Shown here in pieces: positions 17,733 to 25,566 of a DNA stretch of 64,000 nucleotides (its first letter is position 1; the number at the start of each line of letters is the position of its first letter). This DNA comes from Palsa-661 sp035535015 (GTDB taxonomy: Bacteria; Actinomycetota; Acidimicrobiia; Acidimicrobiales; UBA8190): contig DATLQU010000022.1 in the NCBI GenBank assembly GCA_035535015.1, forward strand, positions 95,235 through 159,234. The letters are read 5' to 3'. Under the pieces are notes generated by a model. It had not been told where the DNA came from and did not search any database. It saw nothing but the letters and a program-made list of their open reading frames with translations. The translations under genes were made by a program, and so were the position numbers.

Positions 17733-19012
17733 CAGGCTCTGCCTTGGTGGAGCCCGAGTCGACTCCGTCCTCCTACGACCCCTGGACCGCCATCCTCGAA
17801 CGCATCGACGACGCCGCCGGCCTGGCCTCGCTCGACCCGGACGTCCATGTCGTTCTGCGCACGCCGGAACGGGTCCTCGAAGTGGCCGTGCCCGTCCGGA
17901 TGGACGACGGCCACGTCGAGGTCTTCACCGGCTGGCGCACCCACCACAACACCTCCCGGGGCCCGGCCAAGGGGGGCATCCGCTTTCACCCCGCTCTCCA
18001 GGCCCGGGAGATCTCGGCCCTGGCCGCCGACATGACCCTGAAGACGGCCGTCGTCGACATCCCCTTCGGCGGCGGCAAGGGGGGAGTGCGCTGCGACCCG
18101 CGGAAGCTGTCCAGGGCCGAGCTCCAGCGGCTCACCCGCCGGTACACCTACGAGATCGCCGCCTTCCTCGGCCCCGAGCGCGACATCCCGGCCCCCGACG
18201 TGAACACCGACGAACAGGTCATGGCCTGGCTGCTCGACACCCTCGACATGTTGGAGGGCCGCTCCATCCCGGCCGTCGTCACCGGCAAGCCCCTCTCGGT
18301 CGGAGGCATGCCGCTTCACACCGGGGCCACGGCATCGGGGGTGGTCCGCTGCGTCCGCTCCGTCTTCGCCGCCCGCCAGATCGACCTGGCCGGTGCCCGG
18401 GCCGTGGTCCAGGGATTCGGCAAGGTGGGGGCGCCTCTCGTCTTCCTCCTGGCCTCGGCCGGCATGCGGGTCGTCGCCGTCGCCGATTTCGGAGGGGCGG
18501 TCCACAATTCCGGTGGCCTCGACGCCGGGGAACTGGCCGATCATGTCAGCCAGACCGGCTCGGTGGTCGGCTTCGAAGGCGGCCAACCCATCGACTCGGC
18601 CGGCATCTGGTCGCTCGACGCCGAGCTGATCGTCCCTGCCGCCCTCGAGGGCGCCATCGACGCCGACGCCGCCCGCGCCATCAAGGCCTCCGTCATGGTC
18701 GAGGCGGCCAACGGCCCCACCACGCCCGAGGCGGACCGGATCCTCGAGAGCCGCCAGATCACCGTCGTCCCCGACATCCTGGCCAACGCCGGCGGCGTCA
18801 CCGCCTCCTACTTCGAATGGGCCCAGAGTCGTCAGGGCTACGCCTGGGACGAGGAGGTCGTCGCCTCCCGTCTGGCCCGCACCATCGACGACGCCTTCAT
18901 CGAGGTCTGGGACCGCTCCCAGAAGATGTCCGTCTCCATGCGTCGGGCCGCCGGCGTGGTGGCCATCGATCGCCTGGCCGCCGCCATCTCGGCCCGGGGC
19001 CTCTTTCCCTGA
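17729..19012 (+). CDS. Glu/Leu/Phe/Val dehydrogenase (glutamate dehydrogenase type)
   Basis: The 427-residue protein contains PAKGGIRFHP, the catalytic-lysine block MTLKTAVVDIPFGGGKGG, the NAD-binding loop VQGFGKVG and the C-terminal NAGGVTASYFEW. The length fits hexameric glutamate dehydrogenases, which interconvert glutamate and 2-oxoglutarate plus ammonia. Start GTG 17729 overlaps the transporter stop by 4 nt. The pairing with a DMT exporter/importer could mean amino-acid transport, but that is inference. Confidence 0.92.
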   Translation: MTGSALVEPESTPSSYDPWTAILERIDDAAGLASLDPDVHVVLRTPERVLEVAVPVRMDDGHVEVFTGWRTHHNTSRGPAKGGIRFHPALQAREISALAADMTLKTAVVDIPFGGGKGGVRCDPRKLSRAELQRLTRRYTYEIAAFLGPERDIPAPDVNTDEQVMAWLLDTLDMLEGRSIPAVVTGKPLSVGGMPLHTGATASGVVRCVRSVFAARQIDLAGARAVVQGFGKVGAPLVFLLASAGMRVVAVADFGGAVHNSGGLDAGELADHVSQTGSVVGFEGGQPIDSAGIWSLDAELIVPAALEGAIDADAARAIKASVMVEAANGPTTPEADRILESRQITVVPDILANAGGVTASYFEWAQSRQGYAWDEEVVASRLARTIDDAFIEVWDRSQKMSVSMRRAAGVVAIDRLAAAISARGLFP

Positions 19013-19315
19013 GGGCCTTCACTCCTCGCGAGCTCAGGGCGTCGCTGTTCGGCGCGGACAGCGGATCTGCAGCCGACCGGGTGGGCTCTTCTCGTTCGGC
19101 ATTCTCTGGCCCTTCGGCTCAATTGGCGAGCACACACGGGTCAATTGGTGAGCACACACAGGCAGCGTGGGCCCTGCCGGCTCACAACCCACTCCCACCA
19201 CCACTGCACCACCTGCATCTCGCTCACCAGCGCAAGACGAGACTTCCTCATTCATGGTGGTGACCAGTGCACTCCACTCGCTCATGATGGGTGATCAATG
19301 ACGAGGAGTCCCGCT
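19013..19315. other. 300-bp intergenic region with a 22-bp tandem duplication
   Basis: Between glutamate dehydrogenase and the secreted protein no gene is seen. It holds TCAATTGGCGAGCACACACG (19119 onward) repeated immediately at 19141 with two changes (copies 19119-19140 and 19141-19162), and is less GC-rich than its surroundings. AGGAG at 19304-19308 is the ribosome site of the next gene. The duplicated element could be a regulator site for the secreted gene. Confidence 0.55.
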
Positions 19316-20275
19316 GTGAACGCACGAAGTAGCTCCCTGCGCCTGGTGGCGCTCGCCCTTGTGATTTCCCTGCCCCTTGTCGGTGTGGCCGGGGTGGCCG
19401 GGGCCAAGCCGCACCATCACCATCACCACCACCACGGAGCTGGGAGCGGGAGCGGCGGCGGGAAGGGGGGGGCCGCACCGGCCATGGTCGTCTCGGCGAG
19501 CCCGAACCCGTTGGTCGAGACCAACCAATCGGCCGTGAACATCGTTGTGCAAGTGGAGACGAGCCCATCGCTGTCCGGCGATCAAGTCGTCCTCTCGTCA
19601 TCTCAGCTGCTTGGTTCCTGTGCCCTGGTCTACTTCCAGTCGGTCCAAGCGAACACCGGGCAGCAATACAACAACACCTTCTACACCCAGGACGCACCGA
19701 TCACGGTGACATTGGACAATGACGGCAACGTCACCGTGATCGTCAACGGAAACGACTGCGCTCCGGGCAACGACCTCATCGACGCCAGCCTGGCGGCAGC
19801 CCCGTACTTTACGGCGCTCACGTCGCTCGTCGTGGAACCCCCCCAGGTCACACCACCGGGCGTCACGGGATATCCGAATCCCGAGGTGGAGACCGGTGAG
19901 GACATGTCGAGCCCCTTTTGCGGGGGAGGCGGAGATGGAGAGGGCGGCCCTTGCACATCCTTGGGATCTGATGTCTATGCCGTCTTCTACGTAGAGACCA
20001 GTCCCGTTTACGCCGAGCAATCGGTGGAGATTAGCGCCAGACAACTAGAGGACAGCTGTATCGGGGGCTTTGATTGGTACTCAGCGGACGACAACGACAT
20101 CATTACGCAGTCTCCGCCGCAGCAGATTCTCGATGACGACGGTAACGCTGTGATTGCCTTCTTCGGTACGTCGTGTGCCGCCGGTACGTGGGCCGTGATC
20201 GCCGACGTGTTGGCGGGCAGTCACCCGACGTATGTGACGACGTACACCGTCCTGCCACCGGCACCGACGATCTAG
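19316..20275 (+). CDS. secreted two-domain protein with natural His8 tract (family copy B)
   Basis: The 319-residue protein has a signal peptide (SLRLVALALVISLPLVGVAG, cleavage likely after GAKA-like GVAGA) followed at once by KPHHHHHHHHGAG and a Gly-rich spacer. Two related domains follow, each SPNP.VET, VETSP, QL..SC, (D)DDGN and a second Cys (NDCAPG, TSCAAG), the last ending HPTYVTTYTVLPPAPTI. The paired cysteines predict one disulfide per domain in an Ig-like fold. GTG 19316 is chosen for AGGAG 7 nt upstream; ATG 19298 is the alternative. Homologues lie at 11.3, 29.0 and 30.0 kb. Function unknown. Confidence 0.8.
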   Translation: MNARSSSLRLVALALVISLPLVGVAGVAGAKPHHHHHHHHGAGSGSGGGKGGAAPAMVVSASPNPLVETNQSAVNIVVQVETSPSLSGDQVVLSSSQLLGSCALVYFQSVQANTGQQYNNTFYTQDAPITVTLDNDGNVTVIVNGNDCAPGNDLIDASLAAAPYFTALTSLVVEPPQVTPPGVTGYPNPEVETGEDMSSPFCGGGGDGEGGPCTSLGSDVYAVFYVETSPVYAEQSVEISARQLEDSCIGGFDWYSADDNDIITQSPPQQILDDDGNAVIAFFGTSCAAGTWAVIADVLAGSHPTYVTTYTVLPPAPTI

Positions 20276-20640
20276 CGCTCTGCCGGTTGTCGTCCGGGCA
20301 TCGCCGGAACGTCGCACCATGCAGGTGATCTGCGCCGGTGGGAGCCCGGGGTGGAGGTGAGCAGCACAACTCCGCTGCTGAATGTCTTGACATCGAGGAG
20401 CCTCAGCGCCGGGGCGGCCTCTGGCGAGACGTCCAGAGGGCCGTTCCCGTATTCGACGATGCCGTTGCCGTATTCGACGATGCCGTTGCCGTATTTGACG
20501 ATAGTGCCACCGGGCTGTTGCTCAAGGTTTCATCCGTCGACAAAGTCATCGGCGATGCCGTTCTCGGCTCTACGCGTTGCCGGGTAGGCCGCGGACCGGC
20601 CCTCGTAGGTCTTTCGACCGAGGAGCAACATGTCGGCTCC
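20272..20640 (-). pseudogene. decayed dihydrofolate-reductase/RibD C-terminal-like gene
   Basis: One minus-strand frame reads GADMLLLGRKTYEG, AAYP, then an in-frame TGA (20532-20530), EQQPGG, a repeated IVEYGNG, and LRLLDVKTFSSGVVLLTSTPG, stop TAG 20274-20272. These are in order the N-, middle- and C-terminal blocks of the RibD_C dihydrofolate reductase-like family (about 180-190 aa), but most of the middle is missing and a stop interrupts it. A 21-bp unit is present three times (about 20449-20511). A possible further N-terminal piece (MDFSPPTVDDETWALG) begins at ATG 20701 in another frame. Its stop overlaps the stop of the convergent secreted gene. Confidence 0.7.
20449..20511. repeat. 21-bp tandem repeat, 3 copies
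   Basis: The unit CCGTTGCCGTATTCGACGATG occurs three times with one or two changes inside the RibD-like remnant, encoding the repeated YGNGIVE on the minus strand. Confidence 0.85.
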
Positions 20641-20718
20641 GCGATAGGGGGTGGCCAAGAGCCCACGTCTCGTCGTCGACGGTGGGTGGCGAGAAGTCCA
20701 TGATCGGGGTCCGGACCG

Positions 20719-21324
20719 CTACCAGCCCCGGTCGATCCACTCCTGGAGGTGGGGGCTCTCGTTGCCGATGGTGGTGTCGGTCCCGTGACCTGGCAGGACC
20801 AGGGTCTCGGGCTTGAATCGGCGGAACAGCCGTTCGTCGATGGAGCGGATGATGGTGCCGAAGTCGGCGTTCTCGAAGCTGGTGTTCCCCGGACCACCGG
20901 GGAAGAGGGTGTCGCCGCTGAACAGCAGCGGCGTGTCGTGCAGATAAAAGGACACCGAGCCCGGGGTGTGGCCCGGATTGGCGATCACCTCGAGCCGAAG
21001 CCGTCCCACCTCGAGGACGGCGCCGTCCTCGAGCAGCAGATCGTAGGAGGGGAGCATCCCGGCGTCAGCGGCGGACACCGAGACGGCATAGCCGGCGTCG
21101 CGGACGGCGGGGACGGCCTGGATGTGGTCCCAGTGGCCGTGGGTCTCGACCACCTGCCGCACCCCGAGCTCCTGGCACATCTCGAGCAGCATCTCGTGCT
21201 CGTTGGCCGCGTCCACGAGCACGGCCTCTCCTGTCTGCTTGCACCGGATGACGTGCACGTTGTTGTCCATGGGACCGACCACGACCCGGTGGACCTCGAC
21301 CAGGCCGTCCTCGTAGTGGAGCAC
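20719..21324 (-). CDS. metallo-beta-lactamase-fold hydrolase (glyoxalase II-like)
   Basis: The 201-residue protein has the dinuclear metal signature THGHWDH, then NPGHTPGSVSFY, SGDTLF and LPGHGTDT. Size and motifs fit the glyoxalase II-like branch of thioester or ester hydrolases; the substrate is not evident. GTG 21324 follows GGAGGAAG by 3 nt. It is divergent from the acyl-CoA dehydrogenase at 21480, with a palindrome between them, so the pair may share a regulator. Confidence 0.88.
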   Translation of the reverse strand: MLHYEDGLVEVHRVVVGPMDNNVHVIRCKQTGEAVLVDAANEHEMLLEMCQELGVRQVVETHGHWDHIQAVPAVRDAGYAVSVSAADAGMLPSYDLLLEDGAVLEVGRLRLEVIANPGHTPGSVSFYLHDTPLLFSGDTLFPGGPGNTSFENADFGTIIRSIDERLFRRFKPETLVLPGHGTDTTIGNESPHLQEWIDRGW

Positions 21325-21375
21325 GTTCTTCCTCCTCGGCGTCGGGTGGATCGGGGGTCGTCTCCGGGTGCCATC

Positions 21376-21397
21376 TTATTGACTCGGTGGTCAACAA
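21376..21397. promoter_or_regulatory. imperfect palindrome between divergent genes (candidate TetR-type operator)
   Basis: TTATTGAC (21376-21383), six bases, then GTCAACAA (21390-21397): arms match at 7 of 8 positions. It lies in the 155-bp gap between the MBL hydrolase and acyl-CoA dehydrogenase starts. TTGAC-N6-GTCAA fits the style of TetR-family lipid-metabolism operators, which is inference. Confidence 0.4.
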
Positions 21398-21479
21398 CGG
21401 CCCCCGTCTGGTAGACAACCAGCGTCGCCAATCCGCCCGGGGACCCGACATCCCGGGGACCGTCGAGGGGGATCGAGCC

Positions 21480-22595
21480 ATGAACTTCGCCTTCAGCGAG
21501 GAGCAAGAGGAGCTGCGCAGCTCCGTGCGCCGCTTCCTCGAGGACAAGTCGCCCATGACCGAGGTCCGGCGGCTGATGGAGACCTCCGAGGGCTATGACA
21601 GCGCCGTCTGGAAGCAGATGGGCGAGCAGCTCGGCCTGCAGGCCATCGCCATTCCCGAGGAGTACGGCGGCGTCGGCTTCGGTTACGTGGAGCTCACCGT
21701 CATCTTCGAGGAGATGGGAGCGGCTCTGCTCTGCGCTCCCTACTTCGCCACCATCGCCCTGGCCGCCAACGCCCTGCTGGCCGGCGGCGACGAATCGGCC
21801 AAGAAGGACTTCCTCCCCGGGATCGCCTCGGGCGAGACCATCGCCACCGTGGCTCTGACCGAGGACACCGGACGCTGGGACCTCGACGGCGTCACTCTGG
21901 CCGCCAGCGGCAAGGGTGGCGACTGGAAGCTCGACGGCCACAAGATGTTCGTCATCGACGGCCATACGGCCGATCTTCTCCTCGTCGCCGGCCGGACGGC
22001 GAAGGGCGTCAGCCTCTTCGCCGTGCAAGCCGACGCTCCCGGTCTCACCCGGACGGCCCTGGCCACCATGGACCAGACCCGCAAGCAGGCCCGTCTCGAG
22101 TTCGCCGGTACTCCGGCCCGGCTGCTCGGAGACGAGGGCGCGGCCGGTCCGGCGCTCTCGCGCACCCTCGACCTCGCCGCCGTGGCCCTGGCCGCCGAGC
22201 AGGTCGGCGGGGCCCAACGCTGCCTGGACATGGCCGTCGACTACGCCAAGACCCGTATCCAGTTCGGCCGACCGATCGGTTCGTTCCAGGCCATCAAGCA
22301 CAAGTGTGCCGACATGCTCCTCGAGGTGGAATCGGCCAAGTCGGCGGCCTATTACGCCGGCTGGGCGGCGGCCGAGGACTCCGAGGAGCTGCCGGTGGTG
22401 GCCAGCCTGGCCAAGTCCTACTGCTCCGAGGCCTACTTCCATGCCGCGGCGGAGAACATCCAGATCCACGGCGGCATCGGTTTCACCTGGGAGCACGACG
22501 CCCACCTCTACTTCAAGCGGGCCAAGTCCTCCGAGTTGCTCCTCGGCGACCCCAGCTACCACCGCGAGCTCCTGGCCCAGCGCATCGGTATCTGA
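21480..22595 (+). CDS. acyl-CoA dehydrogenase (FadE family, short form)
   Basis: The 371-residue protein starts MNFAFSEEQEELRSSVRRFL. It has GLQAIAIPEEYGGVG, a flavin-region TVALTEDTGRWD, RIQFGRPIGSFQAIKH and QIHGGIGFTWEHDAHLYFKR. The terminal LLLGDPSYHRELL lacks the usual catalytic Glu-Gly-Thr, so it may be the non-catalytic partner of a heteromeric dehydrogenase or use another base. ATG 21480 begins the conserved N-terminus; the upstream frame is nonconserved. A candidate operator lies about 85 nt upstream. Confidence 0.88.
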   Translation: MNFAFSEEQEELRSSVRRFLEDKSPMTEVRRLMETSEGYDSAVWKQMGEQLGLQAIAIPEEYGGVGFGYVELTVIFEEMGAALLCAPYFATIALAANALLAGGDESAKKDFLPGIASGETIATVALTEDTGRWDLDGVTLAASGKGGDWKLDGHKMFVIDGHTADLLLVAGRTAKGVSLFAVQADAPGLTRTALATMDQTRKQARLEFAGTPARLLGDEGAAGPALSRTLDLAAVALAAEQVGGAQRCLDMAVDYAKTRIQFGRPIGSFQAIKHKCADMLLEVESAKSAAYYAGWAAAEDSEELPVVASLAKSYCSEAYFHAAAENIQIHGGIGFTWEHDAHLYFKRAKSSELLLGDPSYHRELLAQRIGI

Positions 22596-22697
22596 GCCCT
22601 CGGCTGAATCAGCACCGACCATCCGGACCCGGCACCGCTTCTTCCCACGAGGGACCGAGTCGACGGGGCCGCGGTGCGGTTCGGACCGAGCAGATGG

Positions 22698-22779
22698 TGC
22701 CGGTGAGACCGAGCCGATGAGACCGTGCCGGTGAGACCGTGCCGATGAGACCGTGCCGATGAGACCGTGCCGATGAGAG
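22698..22779. repeat. 14-bp tandem repeat, about 6 copies
   Basis: The unit GTGCCGATGAGACC is repeated from 22698 (copies 2 and 3 slightly changed) in the 242-bp gap between the acyl-CoA dehydrogenase and the alpha/beta hydrolase. The gap holds no other recognisable feature. Confidence 0.9.
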
Positions 22780-22837
22780 TGGGTCGCGGTGACCTGGTCG
22801 GTGAGACGGCATCGGGTCGACGGACGGGGGCGGGCTG

Positions 22838-23599
22838 ATGGCACGGTCATGGGACAGCTTCGCCGGCCCGGCCGGTGCTCTCGGAGTCCACGTGGCACCG
22901 CCGGCGACGGCCTCGGGCCCGCCGGGCGCCGTTGTCGTGCTCTGCCACGGATTCCCTCTCGGCGCCGACGCGGCCGAAAGCACCGGCGACAGCCTGCCCG
23001 CCCTGGCCGATCGATTGGCCGCCGAGTCGGGTCGGACCGTGGTGGCCGGCTGTTTCCGGGGGATCGGGCCCTCGGCCGGAGACTTTTCGCTCGACGGTTG
23101 GCTCGAGGACCTTCAGGCCTTCGTCTCCTACGGTGCCGATCTGGTCTCCGGTGGGGGAGTCTGGCTGGTGGGATTCGGCACCGGCGGGGCCCTTGCCCTG
23201 TGCCTGGCCGCCGGCGACCAACGGGTCCGGGCGGTGGCGGCCTTCGGTTCCCCGGCGACCTTCGCCGACTGGGCCCAAGACGTCGACGGGATGCTCGAGT
23301 TCGCCCGTCGGGTGGGGGTCGTCCGGTCGGCCGGATTCCCCCCCGACGTCACCGCTTGGTCCCGGGGGTTCTCGACCCTGCGGCCGGACGAGGCCTGTGC
23401 CCTTCTTCCTCCGCGCCCGGTCCTGATCGTCCACGGTGTCAGGGACGAGGAGGTTCCCCTCTCCGACGCCCGGGTTCTGGCCGATGCCGTGGGGGCGACC
23501 GTCGAACTGCGGGTCATCGGGGGTGCAGGCCATCGGCTCCGGGCCGACCCGCGTGCCATGGCCCTGCTGGTGGGATGGCTCGAGCGTCAGGGACCGTGA
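22838..23599 (+). CDS. alpha/beta hydrolase-fold protein lacking the nucleophile Ser
   Basis: The 253-residue protein has the fold order of a serine hydrolase: oxyanion region VVVLCHGFPLG, nucleophile elbow GVWLVGFGTGGALAL, acid LIVHGVRDEEVPLSDA and histidine GGAGHRLRADP. In the elbow the expected G-x-S-x-G reads G-F-G-T-G, with Gly114 in place of Ser. Asp and His remain. It may be a binding protein or use a different chemistry. No signal peptide. It ends 22 nt before the convergent thiE stop. Confidence 0.8.
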   Translation: MARSWDSFAGPAGALGVHVAPPATASGPPGAVVVLCHGFPLGADAAESTGDSLPALADRLAAESGRTVVAGCFRGIGPSAGDFSLDGWLEDLQAFVSYGADLVSGGGVWLVGFGTGGALALCLAAGDQRVRAVAAFGSPATFADWAQDVDGMLEFARRVGVVRSAGFPPDVTAWSRGFSTLRPDEACALLPPRPVLIVHGVRDEEVPLSDARVLADAVGATVELRVIGGAGHRLRADPRAMALLVGWLERQGP

Positions 23600-23621
23600 C
23601 AGCCCGACACGGGCCATCCGG

Positions 23622-24278
23622 TCAGGGGGCCAAGGAGGCGTCGATGCTGGTCCGCAAAGCGCGCGCCGATGCCCGGGGGTCGTCGGAGCCGGTGAGGAAG
23701 CGGACGACCACGAAGCACCGGGCCCCGGCGGCGGCCAGGCCCGGGATGGTGGCCGGGGTGACTCCGCCGGTGATGAAGACGGGCCTGCCCGCCCTCTCGA
23801 CGGCATAGGAGACGTAACCGAGGCCGGTACCCGGGCGACCGAGCTTGGTCGGCGTCGGCTCCACCGGCCCGGCCGAGACGTAATCGACGGGCTCCGCGAC
23901 ACTGGCGTCGAGCTCGGCCGGCGCGTGGGTGGAGAGACCGACGATGAGCTCGGGACCGAGGATGCGACGGGCCAGGGCGGGCGAGGCATCGTCCTGGCCG
24001 ACGTGGACACCGTCGGCTCCGACCTCGAGGGCCAGGTCGGGCCGGTCGTTCATGATGAAGGGCACACCGAGGTCGGCGCAGACCCGGGCGGCGAGCTTCC
24101 CCCGTTCGACGAGGGGACGGGCGTCGAGCACCTTGTCGCGTAGCTGGACGACGTCCACGCCTCCGTGGATGCAGGCGCTCAGGAAGGACGCCAGATCCGG
24201 TCGGTCCCCCGTGCAGAGGTAGAGATTCCGATCGGCCAACGACCGGCGGCCGGCGATCTCGTTCTGTGTTCCCGTCAC
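23622..24278 (-). CDS. thiE: thiamine-phosphate synthase
   Basis: The 218-residue (beta/alpha)8 enzyme contains VVQLRDK, FIMNDRPDLAL, GVHVGQDD, GLSTHAPAEL, the diphosphate loop AGPVEPTPTKLGRPGTG and ITGGVTP. It joins the HMP-pyrophosphate and thiazole-phosphate moieties to thiamine phosphate. GTG 24278 overlaps the stop of the HhH-GPD gene (GTGA), so it is translated as the second gene of that operon. No TPP riboswitch is seen upstream. Other thi genes are not in the window. Confidence 0.92.
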   Translation of the reverse strand: MTGTQNEIAGRRSLADRNLYLCTGDRPDLASFLSACIHGGVDVVQLRDKVLDARPLVERGKLAARVCADLGVPFIMNDRPDLALEVGADGVHVGQDDASPALARRILGPELIVGLSTHAPAELDASVAEPVDYVSAGPVEPTPTKLGRPGTGLGYVSYAVERAGRPVFITGGVTPATIPGLAAAGARCFVVVRFLTGSDDPRASARALRTSIDASLAP

Positions 24279-25000
24279 CGTGCGGCGGTACGCGCCGCCG
24301 GCCTCTTCGCCACCGCCGTCCCGGCTGTCTTCTTGGCCGTCCCGGCTGTCTTCTTGGCCGCCCCGGTCTTCTTGGCCGCCCCGGTCTTCTTGGCTGCGGC
24401 CGTCTTCTCGGGAGCCGGAGTCTCGGCGGCGGCGGCTTTGTTCTTGGCCTTCATGTCCTGCTTGAAGGAGCGGACCAGGTCGAGGGAGTCCTGGTCGGTG
24501 ATATCGGCGACGGAGCGGTGGGTGTCGGGTTCGCCGTAGGGGGCGGAGACCTGCTGCCATCCGGGCGGGCTGACCGAGAGCTGCTTTCCGAGAAGGGCGA
24601 CGAAGATCTTCGCCTTCTGCTCGCCGAAGCCTGGCAGTCGGCGGACCCGTTCGAACAGCTCCGGGCCCGAGGTGACGTCTTTCCAGACGCCGTCGGCCCG
24701 GCCGCCGTAGCTGTCGACGAGGAGCCGGCAGAGCTCCTGGACCCGGGCGGCCATCGACGCCGGGTAGCGGTGGAGAGCCGGCCGGGCCGAGAAGAGAGAG
24801 GCCAGGGCCTCGGGATCCAGGGCGGCGAGTTCCTGGGCGTCGAGATCGTGGCCCAGTCGGCGACGGAGCTCGGCCGGCCCGGCGAAGGCCCACTCCAAGG
24901 GGACCTGTTGATCGAGGACCATGCCGATGAGCAGTGCCAGGGGGTCCTTCGAGAGCAGGGCGTCGGCGTCGGGGTTGCCCGAGAGTCGGAGGGTGGCCAT
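24275..25000 (-). CDS. HhH-GPD-type base-excision repair protein with Lys/Ala-rich tail
   Basis: The 241-residue protein has an HhH-GPD-like N-terminal 130 residues, including LLIGMVLDQQVPLEWAF and RVRRLPGFGEQKAKIFVALL (helix-hairpin-helix), a type of DNA glycosylase-related protein. From about 190 it carries a tail of AAKKTGAAKKT repeats like the HU tail at 1.2 kb, probably for non-specific DNA affinity. The catalytic Asp expected after the hairpin in classic enzymes is not obvious. Start ATG 25000, divergent from the toxin-antitoxin operon. Confidence 0.8.
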   Translation of the reverse strand: MATLRLSGNPDADALLSKDPLALLIGMVLDQQVPLEWAFAGPAELRRRLGHDLDAQELAALDPEALASLFSARPALHRYPASMAARVQELCRLLVDSYGGRADGVWKDVTSGPELFERVRRLPGFGEQKAKIFVALLGKQLSVSPPGWQQVSAPYGEPDTHRSVADITDQDSLDLVRSFKQDMKAKNKAAAAETPAPEKTAAAKKTGAAKKTGAAKKTAGTAKKTAGTAVAKRPAARTAAR

Positions 25001-25106
25001 GGGAAGAACTGTAGATCGCGATGCACGGCCCGCCTGTTCCCTGAGCTGGCCTTTCCCCGCCCAGTGGGCGGAGCTGCCAGTGCTGCAGGCACCCTGCCGA
25101 TCCGTT

Positions 25107-25133
25107 GTAGCAGACTGCTACGCTATGTAGCAG
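25107..25133. promoter_or_regulatory. palindromic operator plus half-site upstream of the toxin-antitoxin operon
   Basis: GTAGCAG-A-CTGCTAC (25107-25121) is a perfect 7-bp inverted repeat around one base. The same half-site GTAGCAG recurs at 25127-25133, exactly 20 bp (two helical turns) from the first copy. It lies 40-67 bp before the antitoxin start, where an autorepressor would bind. Confidence 0.6.
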
Positions 25134-25173
25134 ATTGAGACAGAGTCTCGTGCAGGCCCCCTTGGAGGCACCG

Positions 25174-25566
25174 ATGTCCGCTGACCGCCCCACCCGCGTG
25201 GCCGCCGATCTCCTGGACTCCGCCGCCTCCGAGGGTCGGCGGGAGCGCCGCTCGGCCAAGGCGCAGCTCGACTACTGGACGCGGCTCGGCCGGGCCGTCT
25301 CTCTGCACCAGAGCGCAGCCCGGCGTCGGGTCGAGGCGGTGCTGACCGGGGAGGCGGAGATGGCCGAACTCTCCGATGAGGAACGGCTGGTCGCCAACGC
25401 CGAGATCGATCTCGCCGTCGACCGGCGCGCCGGTGCCACCCGGATCGGCGAGCACCTGGCCGCCGAGGGGATCACCAGCGTCGCCCTCGACGCCGAGGGC
25501 AACCTGGTCGAGCACCGCCCAGACGGCACCGAGGAGGTCGTCACCGTCGCGTCGACGGTGCGGTGA
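25174..25566 (+). CDS. ParD-like antitoxin of a type II toxin-antitoxin pair
   Basis: The 130-residue protein starts MSADRPTRVAADLLDSAASE and contains RRSAKAQLDYWTRLGRAV, which resembles the ParD_like antitoxin core (ribbon-helix-helix type). The C-terminal half is acidic, expected to wrap the toxin. ATG 25174 has GGAGG 5 nt upstream. Its end overlaps the toxin start in GTGA (25563-25566). Family assignment is by pattern and position; it probably represses its own promoter through the palindrome upstream. Confidence 0.7.
   Translation: MSADRPTRVAADLLDSAASEGRRERRSAKAQLDYWTRLGRAVSLHQSAARRRVEAVLTGEAEMAELSDEERLVANAEIDLAVDRRAGATRIGEHLAAEGITSVALDAEGNLVEHRPDGTEEVVTVASTVR

Noticed and set aside
19380..19440. 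His8 tract as an engineered tag or vector contamination
   Set aside because: It lies within a natural paralogous family with a matching signal peptide and codon use, and no vector sequence surrounds it.
22698..22779. CRISPR array
   Set aside because: 14-bp direct tandem units with no spacers and no cas genes.
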